Source: an uncultured Pirellulaceae bacterium
GTDB lineage: Bacteria; Planctomycetota; Planctomycetia; Pirellulales; Pirellulaceae
Direction of reading: 5' to 3'
Length of the DNA stretch: 44,161 nucleotides
Assembly: GCA_937921995.1 (NCBI GenBank)
Contig: CAKZVF010000022.1
Coordinates: 1-44,161 of the forward strand
Below are positions 1 through 8,455 of the stretch, in pieces. Under the pieces are notes generated by a model that worked only from the letters and a program-made list of their open reading frames with translations, did not search any database and was not told the origin of the DNA. The stretch's first letter is position 1, and each line of letters opens with the position of its first letter. A program made the translations under genes and the position numbers.

Positions 1-85
1 TGGAGTGCGGCAGCCCTCTGCCGCTTTAGAATATTTCTACTCCAAATTATGGAGTGCGGAAGTCCTCTGCCGCTTTGGAATATTT
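1..85 (+). repeat. Two direct REP-like repeats 3' of the RAYT gene
   Basis: Copies at 1-36 and 50-85 both run from TGGAGTGCGG to CCGCTTTGGAATATTT (the first reads CCGCTTTAGAATATTT). Within each unit, GCGG and CCGC can pair around AG-CCTCT, giving a small stem. The link between them, ACTCCAAATTATGGAGT, is itself palindromic. The first copy begins at the window edge and may extend further. Confidence 0.85.
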
Positions 86-90
86 CCCCT

Positions 91-798
91 CTACCCCTTC
101 ACCCCCTCCAACTCCGGCATCAAAACCTCAAAAGCATCCAGTACATTCAGCCGATCCGTCTTAAAGCCGTAAATGGTTTTCACCTGAGATTTACTCGCCG
201 TCCGCTCAAACCAACCCGCCGAACACCAACGATACTCATTGGGCTGGGCAACCAATCCATGCTTCACCGCGTTGTGGTGAACATAGTTCAACCTCGCCAA
301 GTAAGATTTCTCAAACGTCAATTCCGTTTCCCAGAAGTTGTGCCAAATCTGTCGATCGGGTTTTCCTTCGCGTCGGTTCAACCATGCCGCCACGTTGCTG
401 TGCAAATGCGAAAGCATCGGGCTCAGCGATTGAGCGTCCTCGCACGCATGCCCTACAAAATGATAGTGATTGGAAAAAAGCGCCCATGCCTCAAGCTGCC
501 ATCCGTACTGCTCAGCTTTGGCGAATAGTTCCTGCTGAAGATTGTTCAACGACTCAGCCGTACGAAAGTGATGCTGCTTGTGCAGCGTGGCGGCGGTAAC
601 GATGAACGTGCCTTTCCCCTCAAGGCGATGAACGGGAGCCCGTGGCCAGTCTGTTTCTCCATAGTTGGAGGTGACGGCAAAGTCTCCAGAGATTTTCAGC
701 TGGTTCAGAAACGCGTCTAACTTACTTAGCTGGTTTGAGTCGAGCGTAGCGATCTTCTTCAGAATGGCCTGCCACGAGTCGTTCTCATGATTGGACAT
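91..798 (-). CDS. REP-associated tyrosine transposase (RAYT, IS200-like Y1 family)
   Basis: This single-domain Y1 transposase of about 235 residues is predicted to nick and rejoin single-stranded DNA at REP hairpins. The HUH metal motif is visible as NHYHF near residues 110-114. The candidate catalytic tyrosine lies near residue 172 in YVHHNAVKHGL, matching the Y-x-H-x-N-x-V-K-x-G-L block of the family. Its length fits RAYTs. The ORF opens at 816, but I prefer the ATG at 798 because GGAGAG lies five or six bases upstream, while no ribosome site precedes 816. Two REP-like repeats lie on its 3' side and three on its 5' side, the usual arrangement of a domesticated RAYT with its substrates. It is not bounded by IS ends or target duplications, so autonomous transposition is doubtful. 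The family call is strong; activity is inference. Confidence 0.88.
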   Translation of the reverse strand: MSNHENDSWQAILKKIATLDSNQLSKLDAFLNQLKISGDFAVTSNYGETDWPRAPVHRLEGKGTFIVTAATLHKQHHFRTAESLNNLQQELFAKAEQYGWQLEAWALFSNHYHFVGHACEDAQSLSPMLSHLHSNVAAWLNRREGKPDRQIWHNFWETELTFEKSYLARLNYVHHNAVKHGLVAQPNEYRWCSAGWFERTASKSQVKTIYGFKTDRLNVLDAFEVLMPELEGVKG

Positions 799-849
799 TG
801 GACTCTCCATCTTCATTCATGGAATAAAAACTCTGCGCCTATTATAACG

Positions 850-1000
850 AATATTCCAAAGCGGTACGGGAGTACCGCACTCAAAATTATGGAGTGCGGA
901 AGCCCTCTTCCGCTTTGGAATATTTTTATCGTAGGACTATCCGACCGCAAAACTTAACCAAAAGAAATATTCCAAAGCGATAGGAGTCTTCCGCACTCCA
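850..1000. repeat. Three REP-like repeats 5' of the RAYT gene, two of them head to head
   Basis: An inverted copy lies at 850-883, a forward copy at 890-925 and another inverted copy at 966-1000. The 850-883 and 890-925 copies form a long interrupted palindrome (AATATTCCAAAGCGG ... CCGCTTTGGAATATT) around AAAATTAT. This is the BIME-like arrangement seen around RAYT genes. The last copy ends only seven bases from the stop codon of the VWA gene at 1007. Confidence 0.85.
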
Positions 1001-1006
1001 AATTTT

Positions 1007-3328
1007 CTAAACCAACTGCCACTTCTTTCGCAGAAACCACTCCACCGTCAGCACCAGCACAAACACCACCAAGAACGCCCCGGCATCCAAGGCCGACTCA
1101 CCCATCCGCCACGTCGTGGGGATCATGATTTTCTGCACCGGTGGATCAGCAATGAACTGATCCAACAACGGCCCCACATCCTCCGGCTGCATCGCGCGGC
1201 CACCATATGGCTTGGTTTCGTTGGCCAGACGCGTCAAACGATCCGGATCGGCGACAGGGTTGGACTTCTCTTTGTCACGATCCATCACGACGAAGTCGCG
1301 CACCGATTGCCCGATCAGCGCAGCATCGCGCTGGCCACGCACTTCGATCCGATACAGCCCCGCATCGGATACGGTGTCGGGGTCCACCTCAGCAAAGAAC
1401 TCCGTCCCACTGCGCTGGACCGGAATCATGACTTGTTCACCCGAGGGCTGCGTCAGCCGAGCCTCAAATTGAACGTCGGTTTGCACCTCGCCCGAAACGG
1501 TTTTTGCACTAACGCCAAATTTGATCCTCGGCCGAGGCGAAAACCGGCGCTGGGGCAGGTCGATCGAAACGGTTTCGTCATTCTTGGAATCCCAGTACGC
1601 CAACCACAAAATAATTTGCCGCCAAAACTGATCGTATTCCTGTTTAAACGTGCGTTGCTTAGGATCATTATCCACTCGGTAGAAAGTCCAGCGGCGCGTC
1701 GAATCGCCAGCAAAGGCCAGCACACGTCCACCGACGCCTACGCTGGTGGAGACCAGGATTGGGTTGCGGGTGTTGTCATCAGTTTCCAAGAGAACAAGCG
1801 CGTTGTTCTTGACTGACTTAAAACGATTCGCACCGGCCAATGGTGGTAGGTCGGCCCAAGCTTCGGTACCCGATTCGCCCAGTTTGGTCAGGTAATGATT
1901 GCGCGTCGGTTTGAGTTTTACGTTCCGAGTGACGTGGAGCTCTCGTCGTATGTCTTCCCCAAAAGGCTGGACTTCGTTGGCCGCCATTTCGATCGGCAGG
2001 ATATCCGCTAGCGCCGTTTCAGCGTACGCGCCGGCTCCAAAACTATGAGTGCCGCCCAGCATGATCAGCCCTTTGCCATCGTTGACCGCTTTGGCCAGCG
2101 CATCCAGCGGAGGCGATTGGCCGTCGTTAGCGCTGAGCGTGCGGGCATCGACGTCGTCGATGATGAAGATGTCATAAGTTGGATCTTGGAACAGTCCTTC
2201 CAGTTGCGTTAAGGCCGCGCCGGTGGCGCTTTGCCCGGGCGCGACCAGTTGGAAATCGACTTCGATGAAGTCCGCCGTGGCCAACGACGGGCGCAATGAC
2301 CTTTGTTCGTACCCCAGGCTGCCGTTGAGGTATAAGATTCTCATTCCTTTGTCGTTGACGGTCAGGAAGGCATCCAGTTCATTGTTCCTCAGCGCCTTCT
2401 CTCCCGGCATCGGATGGGCGCGGATCTTGATCCGAAACTCGCCGGGTTCCACCGGTTTGTACGTCATCTCAATGTTCATTTCCTCAAGCGCCTGCGTCGG
2501 TCGGACGAAAACAGGATCGCCGGCAGGTTGTTCGTTGCCTTCTCGGTCGATCAAGTACATTTGCACTTTGATGTCTTGGTTGGCATAGCCCCGCGCGACC
2601 AGCGTCGCCGTGGCGTTAAGGTTGTTTTTAACGTTGACGACGTGTTGTTCGGCAAAGTTCTTAATCGCGACGTCGGCCAGCTGCCCACTGTCGCCAGGCA
2701 ATCCGAACAGAACGCTGTACAGCGGAACCTCAAGGTCCTTGATCGTGTCGATGGCTGCCGCCAACTCAACCTCAGGCGAGGTTGCCGTTTGCATGCCGTC
2801 GCTGCCGAGAAAGATGCCGATCAGGCGTTCGCCGCGCGATTCAATGCCCGTCTCAAAGACAGGCGACCCTAAGTCCGTTTCGCTGCCTTCGGGGGAATCT
2901 GGCAGGGCAACGTTGCCGTCGGTAACGTCGATTGGATAAGCTTTGGTATCAAAGCCAAAGAACCGGACGTCAATTTTGTTCTCGTTGAGCGCCCGAAACT
3001 TGTCGGCATTGGATTCGATCATCGTTTTCAGCGCCGCCCAGCGCGAGGAGTCGTCGCTGACGTGAGGCAGCTGCATGCTGCGCGTTGAATCCAGCAGAAA
3101 CATCAACACCGCCGCTTGGTTTTGCTCGGTTGTTTTGACGCACCCCGGTCTCAAGCAAGCCAATAGCGCCAACGCAATCGCTAGCGCCCGTAGGCCGATC
3201 AGCGTCGCCAGTTTGCGGCGGCTGAGCGTCTTGAAATTGGGCCCCAGCAACAGCAAAAGCGCCAATCCGATAAAGATCAGCGTCAGCAAAAAAGGGCTGA
3301 GGATCGGCAGTAGTGAAATCGAATCCAT
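1007..3328 (-). CDS. Membrane-anchored VWA protein with glutamine-amidotransferase-like domain
   Basis: A 773-residue protein. Two hydrophobic helices lie near residues 10-30 and 42-62. A VWA domain follows, with its metal-site motif written LLDSTRSM near residue 80 (DxTxS, a variant of DxSxS). A class I amidotransferase-like fold is suggested around residues 340-480 by ILYLNGSLGYEQR and LIMLGGTHSFGAG. A beta-rich region follows, and the protein ends in a transmembrane helix (AFLVVFVLVLTVEWFLRKK). This architecture is typical of planctomycete proteins encoded beside MoxR ATPases. VWA domains of this group bind partner proteins through a metal ion, and the amidotransferase-like domain is probably non-catalytic. 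It is the last gene of the MoxR-DUF58-BatA run, separated by 336 bases from the preceding gene. No clear ribosome site precedes the ATG. Exact function unknown. Confidence 0.82.
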   Translation of the reverse strand: MDSISLLPILSPFLLTLIFIGLALLLLLGPNFKTLSRRKLATLIGLRALAIALALLACLRPGCVKTTEQNQAAVLMFLLDSTRSMQLPHVSDDSSRWAALKTMIESNADKFRALNENKIDVRFFGFDTKAYPIDVTDGNVALPDSPEGSETDLGSPVFETGIESRGERLIGIFLGSDGMQTATSPEVELAAAIDTIKDLEVPLYSVLFGLPGDSGQLADVAIKNFAEQHVVNVKNNLNATATLVARGYANQDIKVQMYLIDREGNEQPAGDPVFVRPTQALEEMNIEMTYKPVEPGEFRIKIRAHPMPGEKALRNNELDAFLTVNDKGMRILYLNGSLGYEQRSLRPSLATADFIEVDFQLVAPGQSATGAALTQLEGLFQDPTYDIFIIDDVDARTLSANDGQSPPLDALAKAVNDGKGLIMLGGTHSFGAGAYAETALADILPIEMAANEVQPFGEDIRRELHVTRNVKLKPTRNHYLTKLGESGTEAWADLPPLAGANRFKSVKNNALVLLETDDNTRNPILVSTSVGVGGRVLAFAGDSTRRWTFYRVDNDPKQRTFKQEYDQFWRQIILWLAYWDSKNDETVSIDLPQRRFSPRPRIKFGVSAKTVSGEVQTDVQFEARLTQPSGEQVMIPVQRSGTEFFAEVDPDTVSDAGLYRIEVRGQRDAALIGQSVRDFVVMDRDKEKSNPVADPDRLTRLANETKPYGGRAMQPEDVGPLLDQFIADPPVQKIMIPTTWRMGESALDAGAFLVVFVLVLTVEWFLRKKWQLV

Positions 3329-3664
3329 TAAATTTTAGTTCAGAAGAACCGGTTTTCCTTTCCAATCATTCGCGGCTGTGGGACAACCTCTAGTAAAAAC
3401 AAATCGTAACCGTTCGCGGTCATTGTCGCTCGATTCTCCGAATCGTAAGCGTGCCGATGTGAAAAGCGTTCCAATTCTTACCGCATTGCCCGAAATTAAA
3501 CCAAACGTGCTACCCGCTATCAGCTTGGAAAGCTGAGCGACAATGAGTTGTGCGAGTCAAGGCCGTGAACGGATACAACCAATTTTATTGTAAGCGCCCT
3601 GCGACTCAGAGCACTCGCGGCACGCGACGTGCGGTTGACGAGCCCCCATCGAAGAACCATCCCC
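3329..3664. other. Gene-free gap between the two VWA genes
   Basis: This 336-base stretch between co-directional genes contains no ORF I can support. It carries a copy of a dispersed motif at about 3426-3456, including TCGTAAGCG at 3443-3451, whose relatives occur at 8350-8390 and 13340-13348. Further along are GC-rich short inverted segments (for example AGCTTGGAAAGCT near 3521). No convincing promoter or terminator was found by eye. Confidence 0.5.
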
Positions 3665-6091
3665 CTACCCCTTATAAAAACGGTTCGATAATAAATGCTC
3701 AACGCCCATCACCACCAACGCCAGTAACATCAGCAGCGGAAAGAACTCTTGCCCCTTACGCGCCGTTCCCTGCTTCATTTCGATCTCGCTTTGGTCGGTT
3801 GCGATCTGATACCGGTCGGTGCCCAGCACGAGATCGACGCTGTCTTTGGATGCCCTTGTCAGATCGGTCTCGCGCGGCCGCAGGTTGGCACTGAATCCGC
3901 GATTGACTGTCTGCCCATCGTAGTCGCCTTGCAGGTAATAATTTCCCGGCGCGTCAACAAACTTGTAACTAACGCGCCCTTCATTTGCCGAAATGTTCGT
4001 CGGCGTTTTCTCAGCCACCGGAGGGAAGGCACGATAACTTTCGGGATAGTACGCCAAATCATTGTCCAACGAAACGATCTCGCCAACTTGGACGTTAATT
4101 GAATCGCGATCACCCTGCAGCAAATACTTCGCCATGTCGACGGTCAGTTGATAAATGGGCCAGTTATCTCCCACGAACAGATCGTTCCAAACTTCGCGCT
4201 GCGTCGAATAGGCGGGCTCGGAGATCGGCGTCGTCATCACCATGACGATACCAGCGCCAATCGTACGTTCCAACATCGCCGGTTCGCGGTTGGTAAATCG
4301 CAGCGGCACCTCCGTCGGATACTGCTCCCACGTGGCATCGCGTTCGATTCCCCAGTGGTAGTAGACCGGGTTCGCATTCCAAGGCACCGCCGATTCGAAT
4401 TGGCGGAACACTTTGAAGATCGGATGCGTTAATTGACTGGGGCTGAGCGCGACATCGCCCGAGGGTGCACGAAAAGGGAAAGTCAATTTCCCGCACAGCA
4501 ATTCAGCTGCGCGAGGCTGAAGGAAGCTGTTGTCAGCGGCACCTTTATTCAGCGCATTGTGTCCCAAGAAAATCGCCAGCGCGTTGCCTTGCTGCACAAA
4601 CGCATGCAGCCCATCCAACAGCGACAGACTCAGCGGTCCAGGATCAAGCAAATAAACGATGTCAAAACCATCCAATTGGTCCGGCGATTGAAGATCCTCT
4701 TGGTCGATGGTCATGATTTCGAAGCGCGATTTGCCATTTGATTTGCCATTTTCTTGCGAATCATACGGTGCGATGCATGCCGCCAGTGCGTCAGGCAATG
4801 CATCGGCGCCGGTGACAATCAACACCGGCGATGCTGGTTTGACTTCAAAGGAAAAATACCTTCGATCGTCTCCCGGCAGCCCGTCCGCGTTATTTAGTGC
4901 GATGCTTCCATGGTAAACGCCTTCGGCAAGATTGTCTGAAAATGAAAATCGCAGCGGCGTCGTCGCAGTATTTTCCCCGGTGGGTGACATCGCGGGCGTG
5001 GTCGTCGACTGAGTCAACATTTTTTCGGTGTACAAGATCTTGCCGTCACGCACGACCGGCCGCGCGGGATCGTTGGCTTGAATTTGAAAGGTGACCGAAG
5101 GCGCGGATTGGCTCGCGCTGCTGTCAACGCCGCTGGTGACGGTGATCTCGCCGCGCGGAGCAATCGCAGCAGCGCTCAATTCGATCGGCTGCAACGCAAG
5201 GTTGCTCGGATCTTTGACGCCGACGTCGATGAGGAAAACGCTGACATCCTCGCCTTCAGCCAACCGTTTGAGCGCCGCATCGGTCCGCTCCGCGGCCCAA
5301 CTTTTCTGCGTCAGGTCGGTGAAAATGTAAACTTCTTTTCGTTCCAATTCAGATTTCTCAATCAAAGGCAACGCCCGGGCGAGCGTTTGCGGGATGGTTG
5401 CTGACTGATAGACGATGTCCAGTTTCGACAGTCGTTTGCCGGCCGCGGCGGTGTCGACGGAAAAAAAAGGCGTGTCGTTATCGGTCGCCGTGACGCAGAC
5501 CTGGCTCTCGATCGAAAGTTGTGTGATCAGCCACGCCGCGATGTCTTTGGCTTTGTCAAAGCGTGTCTCATTTTCAAAGCGATACTCCATCGTTGGGCTG
5601 TTGTCGATCAAAATAATTGCGGCGACCGGCGCGTCGCTGCGGCCGATGAATTTCCCGCTGGTCTCTTTGCCAAAAATTTGAAACGCGGTCCAAGCCAAGA
5701 ATCCTGTCAGTAATAAAAGGATCAGACCAAGCACCCCGACCACAACCATGTTTCTGTTTTCGCGAAACCACGCCATCGCCGCGATCAGTCCCACGACTGC
5801 TGCGGCCAACCCGATGCCGCCCAACGTTAACCAGTTGCCAAAATCGGCTGAAGCCACCGAAAGTCCAGCCAGCGCCAGCGCCACGACACCAATCAATAGG
5901 CACCTCAACAGCAGCAGCAACAGATGCCGAAGTCTCATCCGTGACTTGTTGGTCGCGCTGCGTTGTTGCAAAAAACGTAGCGCCGGAAAGGTCATCACGA
6001 CCGGTTTAGGCTGCATGAGAAAGTGCAGCAGCACAGGCACCGCCATCAGCAGGCCGCCAAGTGCAAGTATGCTCAAATGTGCCAGCGTCAT
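3665..6091 (-). CDS. BatA-like N-terminal / VWA domain membrane protein
   Basis: An 808-residue membrane protein. The N-terminus (PVLLHFLMQPKPVV then FPALRFL) is the BatA aerotolerance-type module, followed by transmembrane helices at roughly 60-80, 85-105 and 115-140. A VWA domain begins near residue 155 with IILIDNSPTMEY (DxSxT at the metal site). The long C-terminal half is extracytoplasmic-looking and beta-rich, and a final helix (LLMLLALVVMGVEHLL) anchors it. The ORF extends upstream to 6193, but I choose the ATG at 6091. That start gives the canonical BatA N-terminus, avoids overlapping the DUF58 gene by about 100 bases, and lies two bases after its TAG stop with GGGGG just upstream, implying translational coupling. 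Such proteins act with MoxR AAA ATPases in assembling or maturing envelope complexes; the client here is unknown. Confidence 0.87.
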   Translation of the reverse strand: MTLAHLSILALGGLLMAVPVLLHFLMQPKPVVMTFPALRFLQQRSATNKSRMRLRHLLLLLLRCLLIGVVALALAGLSVASADFGNWLTLGGIGLAAAVVGLIAAMAWFRENRNMVVVGVLGLILLLLTGFLAWTAFQIFGKETSGKFIGRSDAPVAAIILIDNSPTMEYRFENETRFDKAKDIAAWLITQLSIESQVCVTATDNDTPFFSVDTAAAGKRLSKLDIVYQSATIPQTLARALPLIEKSELERKEVYIFTDLTQKSWAAERTDAALKRLAEGEDVSVFLIDVGVKDPSNLALQPIELSAAAIAPRGEITVTSGVDSSASQSAPSVTFQIQANDPARPVVRDGKILYTEKMLTQSTTTPAMSPTGENTATTPLRFSFSDNLAEGVYHGSIALNNADGLPGDDRRYFSFEVKPASPVLIVTGADALPDALAACIAPYDSQENGKSNGKSRFEIMTIDQEDLQSPDQLDGFDIVYLLDPGPLSLSLLDGLHAFVQQGNALAIFLGHNALNKGAADNSFLQPRAAELLCGKLTFPFRAPSGDVALSPSQLTHPIFKVFRQFESAVPWNANPVYYHWGIERDATWEQYPTEVPLRFTNREPAMLERTIGAGIVMVMTTPISEPAYSTQREVWNDLFVGDNWPIYQLTVDMAKYLLQGDRDSINVQVGEIVSLDNDLAYYPESYRAFPPVAEKTPTNISANEGRVSYKFVDAPGNYYLQGDYDGQTVNRGFSANLRPRETDLTRASKDSVDLVLGTDRYQIATDQSEIEMKQGTARKGQEFFPLLMLLALVVMGVEHLLSNRFYKG

Positions 6092-6093
6092 GA

Positions 6094-6987
6094 CTACCCC
6101 CGCGCTCGGCGACTGATCAGGTACTCCAACAATGCTTTGTCGAATTGCATGCTGGTGTCGATCGCGACGTAGTCGATACCATTCTTTTGACACTGCCGGT
6201 TTAGCGATGCGCGGAATTCTTCGATTTGCTCAACGTAGTCGCTGCGAAACCCATCGGCGTCGACTTTGAGTTCTTCGCCGGTCTCGGGGTCCTTCATTTT
6301 ACAGACGCCGTTAAACGGGAAACTGACTTCCGCTTCGTCAAGAATATGAAACATGATGACATCGTGTCCGCTGTGCCTCAATCGAAAGACACTGTCCATC
6401 GTTTCCTTTTCGTCCATCAGGAAATCAGAAAACACCATTACCAGGCTGCGGTTCTTAAGCATTGCGGCCAGTTGATAGATGCTGTTGCGGAAATCGGTGA
6501 CGCCATCGGGTTGCAGATTCGACAGCAGCGAAATCAGATTTCCCAACTGCGTCCGTTTGCTGCGCGGCGGCAGAGATTGGCGGATTTTGTCGTTGAAGGT
6601 GATCAAGCCAACCGGATCCTGCTGGTTCACCATCAGGTACGCCAGCGACGCGGCCAGACAAATTGCGTAATCGAATTTGGTCAGCGTCTGGCGGTAGGTA
6701 TAGCCCATCGAGTGGCTGAGATCCATCACCAGGTAACCCGTGATGTTGGTCTCGGATTCGAATTTCTTGACGTAGTACTTGTCCGTTTTCGCGTAGACCT
6801 GCCAATCGATGTCTTTGAGGTCGTCACCGTGGTTGTATTTGCGGTGTTCGCTGAATTCAACGCTGAAACCGTGGAACGGGCTGGCGTGAAGTCCGTGCAA
6901 GAAACCTTTGACGACAAACTGAGCCCGCAGATCGAGCCGTTTGATCTGGTTGATGACTTCAGGTTTGAGGTACTTTTGGACTGACAT
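6094..6987 (-). CDS. DUF58 domain protein (MoxR partner)
   Basis: A 297-residue soluble protein of the DUF58 family, which has a VWA-like fold and is nearly always encoded next to MoxR ATPases. Diagnostic segments include GFSVEFSEHRKYNHGDDLKDIDW near residues 40-62 and the VWA-like strand LVMDLSHSMGY (DxSxS) near residue 90. The C-terminus is AIDTSMQFDKALLEYL. It sits 78 bases after the MoxR gene and directly before the BatA-like gene, so the three probably form one transcription unit. In known systems DUF58 proteins bridge the ATPase and membrane VWA proteins. The specific process here is not evident. Confidence 0.9.
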   Translation of the reverse strand: MSVQKYLKPEVINQIKRLDLRAQFVVKGFLHGLHASPFHGFSVEFSEHRKYNHGDDLKDIDWQVYAKTDKYYVKKFESETNITGYLVMDLSHSMGYTYRQTLTKFDYAICLAASLAYLMVNQQDPVGLITFNDKIRQSLPPRSKRTQLGNLISLLSNLQPDGVTDFRNSIYQLAAMLKNRSLVMVFSDFLMDEKETMDSVFRLRHSGHDVIMFHILDEAEVSFPFNGVCKMKDPETGEELKVDADGFRSDYVEQIEEFRASLNRQCQKNGIDYVAIDTSMQFDKALLEYLISRRARG

Positions 6988-7065
6988 TTGTTTAGGGGGC
7001 GTTGGATGCAGTTGGCACGTCCACGCTCTGGCGAGCGTAGCTACCGTCGCCAGACGGTGGTCGGT

Positions 7066-8085
7066 TTATTTTTCGTATTTGGGCACCGCCGGCGTTGGGA
7101 GTTCGTCAATCAATCTTTGGATCACGTCTTCGGTCGTCATTCCTTCGGCTTGCGCTTGAAAGTTTGTGCTGACGCGGTGTCGCAACACCGCCATCGCGAC
7201 TTTCTTCACGTCGTCGATGCCAACGGAGAATCGCCCGTCCATCGCCGCGATCGCTTTGCCGCCGGAGATCAAAAATTGACCGGCGCGTGGGCCGGCGCCC
7301 CAGTCAACCAGTTCTTTGACAAACGCCGGCGCCTCATCGTCCTTGGGCCGCGTCGAACGCACCAGACGAGCCACATATTTAATGATGTAGTCACTGACGG
7401 CGACCGAATGGACCAACTTTTGCAAGTTAATGATCGCTTTGGCGGATAAGATCTTGCGGACCTCTTGTTTTTCGTCGCGGCTGGAAGCGATCAAGATCTT
7501 CTCTTCTTCGGCGGCGGTAGGATATCCGACCTTGATGTTGAACATGAACCGGTCCAACTGAGCCTCCGGCAGGGGGTAAGTTCCTTCCTGCTCGATCGGG
7601 TTTTGCGTCGCGATCGTGAAGAACGGCGGATCTAAATTATAGGTTTCGGTGCCGATGGTGACTTCGCGTTCTTGCATCGCCTGCAAGAGCGCCGCTTGCG
7701 TTTTGGGCGGCGTTCGGTTGATCTCATCGGCCAGCAGAATGTTGGTGAAGATCGGCCCTTCCACAAAACGGAACTTACGGCGACCGTTTTCATCTTCATC
7801 AAGCACGTTAGTCCCTGTGATGTCCGAGGGCATCAGATCGGGCGTGAATTGAATACGCTTGAAATTTACATCCAGAATTTTGGCGATGGTGCTGACCATC
7901 AGCGTTTTGGCCAGCCCGGGCACACCCTCCAGCAGACAATGTCCACGTGTAAAGATCGCGGCGAAGACTTGGTCAATGACTTCTTCTTGGCCAACGATGA
8001 CTTTGTGGAGCTCTTGCTCCATCACTTTGCGGTGCTGGCTGAACTCTTGCAGGACGTCGCCTAAACTTCGTGATTTTCCGGACAC
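7066..8085 (-). CDS. MoxR-family AAA+ ATPase
   Basis: A 339-residue AAA+ ATPase of the MoxR class. The Walker A is atypical, as is common in MoxR (EGVPGLAKT), Walker B reads NILLADEINRTPPKTQ, and sensor 1 lies in TIATQNPIEQEGTYPLPEAQLDRF. The C-terminal lid has GPRAGQFLISGGKAIAAMDGR. The frame is open to 8175, but the extra N-terminal residues are unlike the family. The GTG at 8085 is preceded by GAGGA at five-base spacing and yields a normal-length protein. It heads the cluster with the DUF58 and VWA proteins and is likely their ATP-driven chaperone. It is divergent from the double-DUF4159 gene, a pairing frequent in planctomycetes. Confidence 0.92.
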   Translation of the reverse strand: MSGKSRSLGDVLQEFSQHRKVMEQELHKVIVGQEEVIDQVFAAIFTRGHCLLEGVPGLAKTLMVSTIAKILDVNFKRIQFTPDLMPSDITGTNVLDEDENGRRKFRFVEGPIFTNILLADEINRTPPKTQAALLQAMQEREVTIGTETYNLDPPFFTIATQNPIEQEGTYPLPEAQLDRFMFNIKVGYPTAAEEEKILIASSRDEKQEVRKILSAKAIINLQKLVHSVAVSDYIIKYVARLVRSTRPKDDEAPAFVKELVDWGAGPRAGQFLISGGKAIAAMDGRFSVGIDDVKKVAMAVLRHRVSTNFQAQAEGMTTEDVIQRLIDELPTPAVPKYEK

Positions 8086-8455
8086 GCGTTCCTCGTGGAT
8101 CGTTGATTGGTTGTTTTCGTGGGGCGTAGTGGGCGAGAGGCAACGAGTCGTTGCGGGGCAAACGCACTTTGTCACTGGCCTGAGTTCAATGGAGATGCAG
8201 GACTCGTGGCCTCGTCCACTACCCCCAGCTCTATTTCGCGCTTTGTACCCTGAGGCGATACTGTTATTGTAGGATCATGGTTGCAGCGCAGCAACGCGAG
8301 TCGCGACGCCGCACGAGTTTATTTCCCAGCCGTTTGGGCTCGCTCAATGTCGCTTGACTCGCCGGGGCTCCGAGTCGTAAGCGCGCCCGACGCTTCCATC
8401 TAACACTTCGAGATGTTTCGTCACGACCCCTTTGTCAATCAAGCCGGACCAGAAC
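8086..8455. other. Divergent intergenic region with repeat elements
   Basis: This gap of about 370 bases separates the MoxR operon from the DUF4159 gene and must contain both promoters. I could not assign -10/-35 boxes confidently. It holds one arm (8200-8222, GGACTCGTGGCCTCGTCCAC) of the inverted-repeat element described at 19243 and 22751, with a decayed opposite arm at about 8126-8150. It also has a TCGTAAGCG element at 8375-8383. Confidence 0.5.

Noticed and set aside
6226-6984. Plus-strand ORF of 252 codons
   Set aside because: Antisense shadow of the DUF58 gene.
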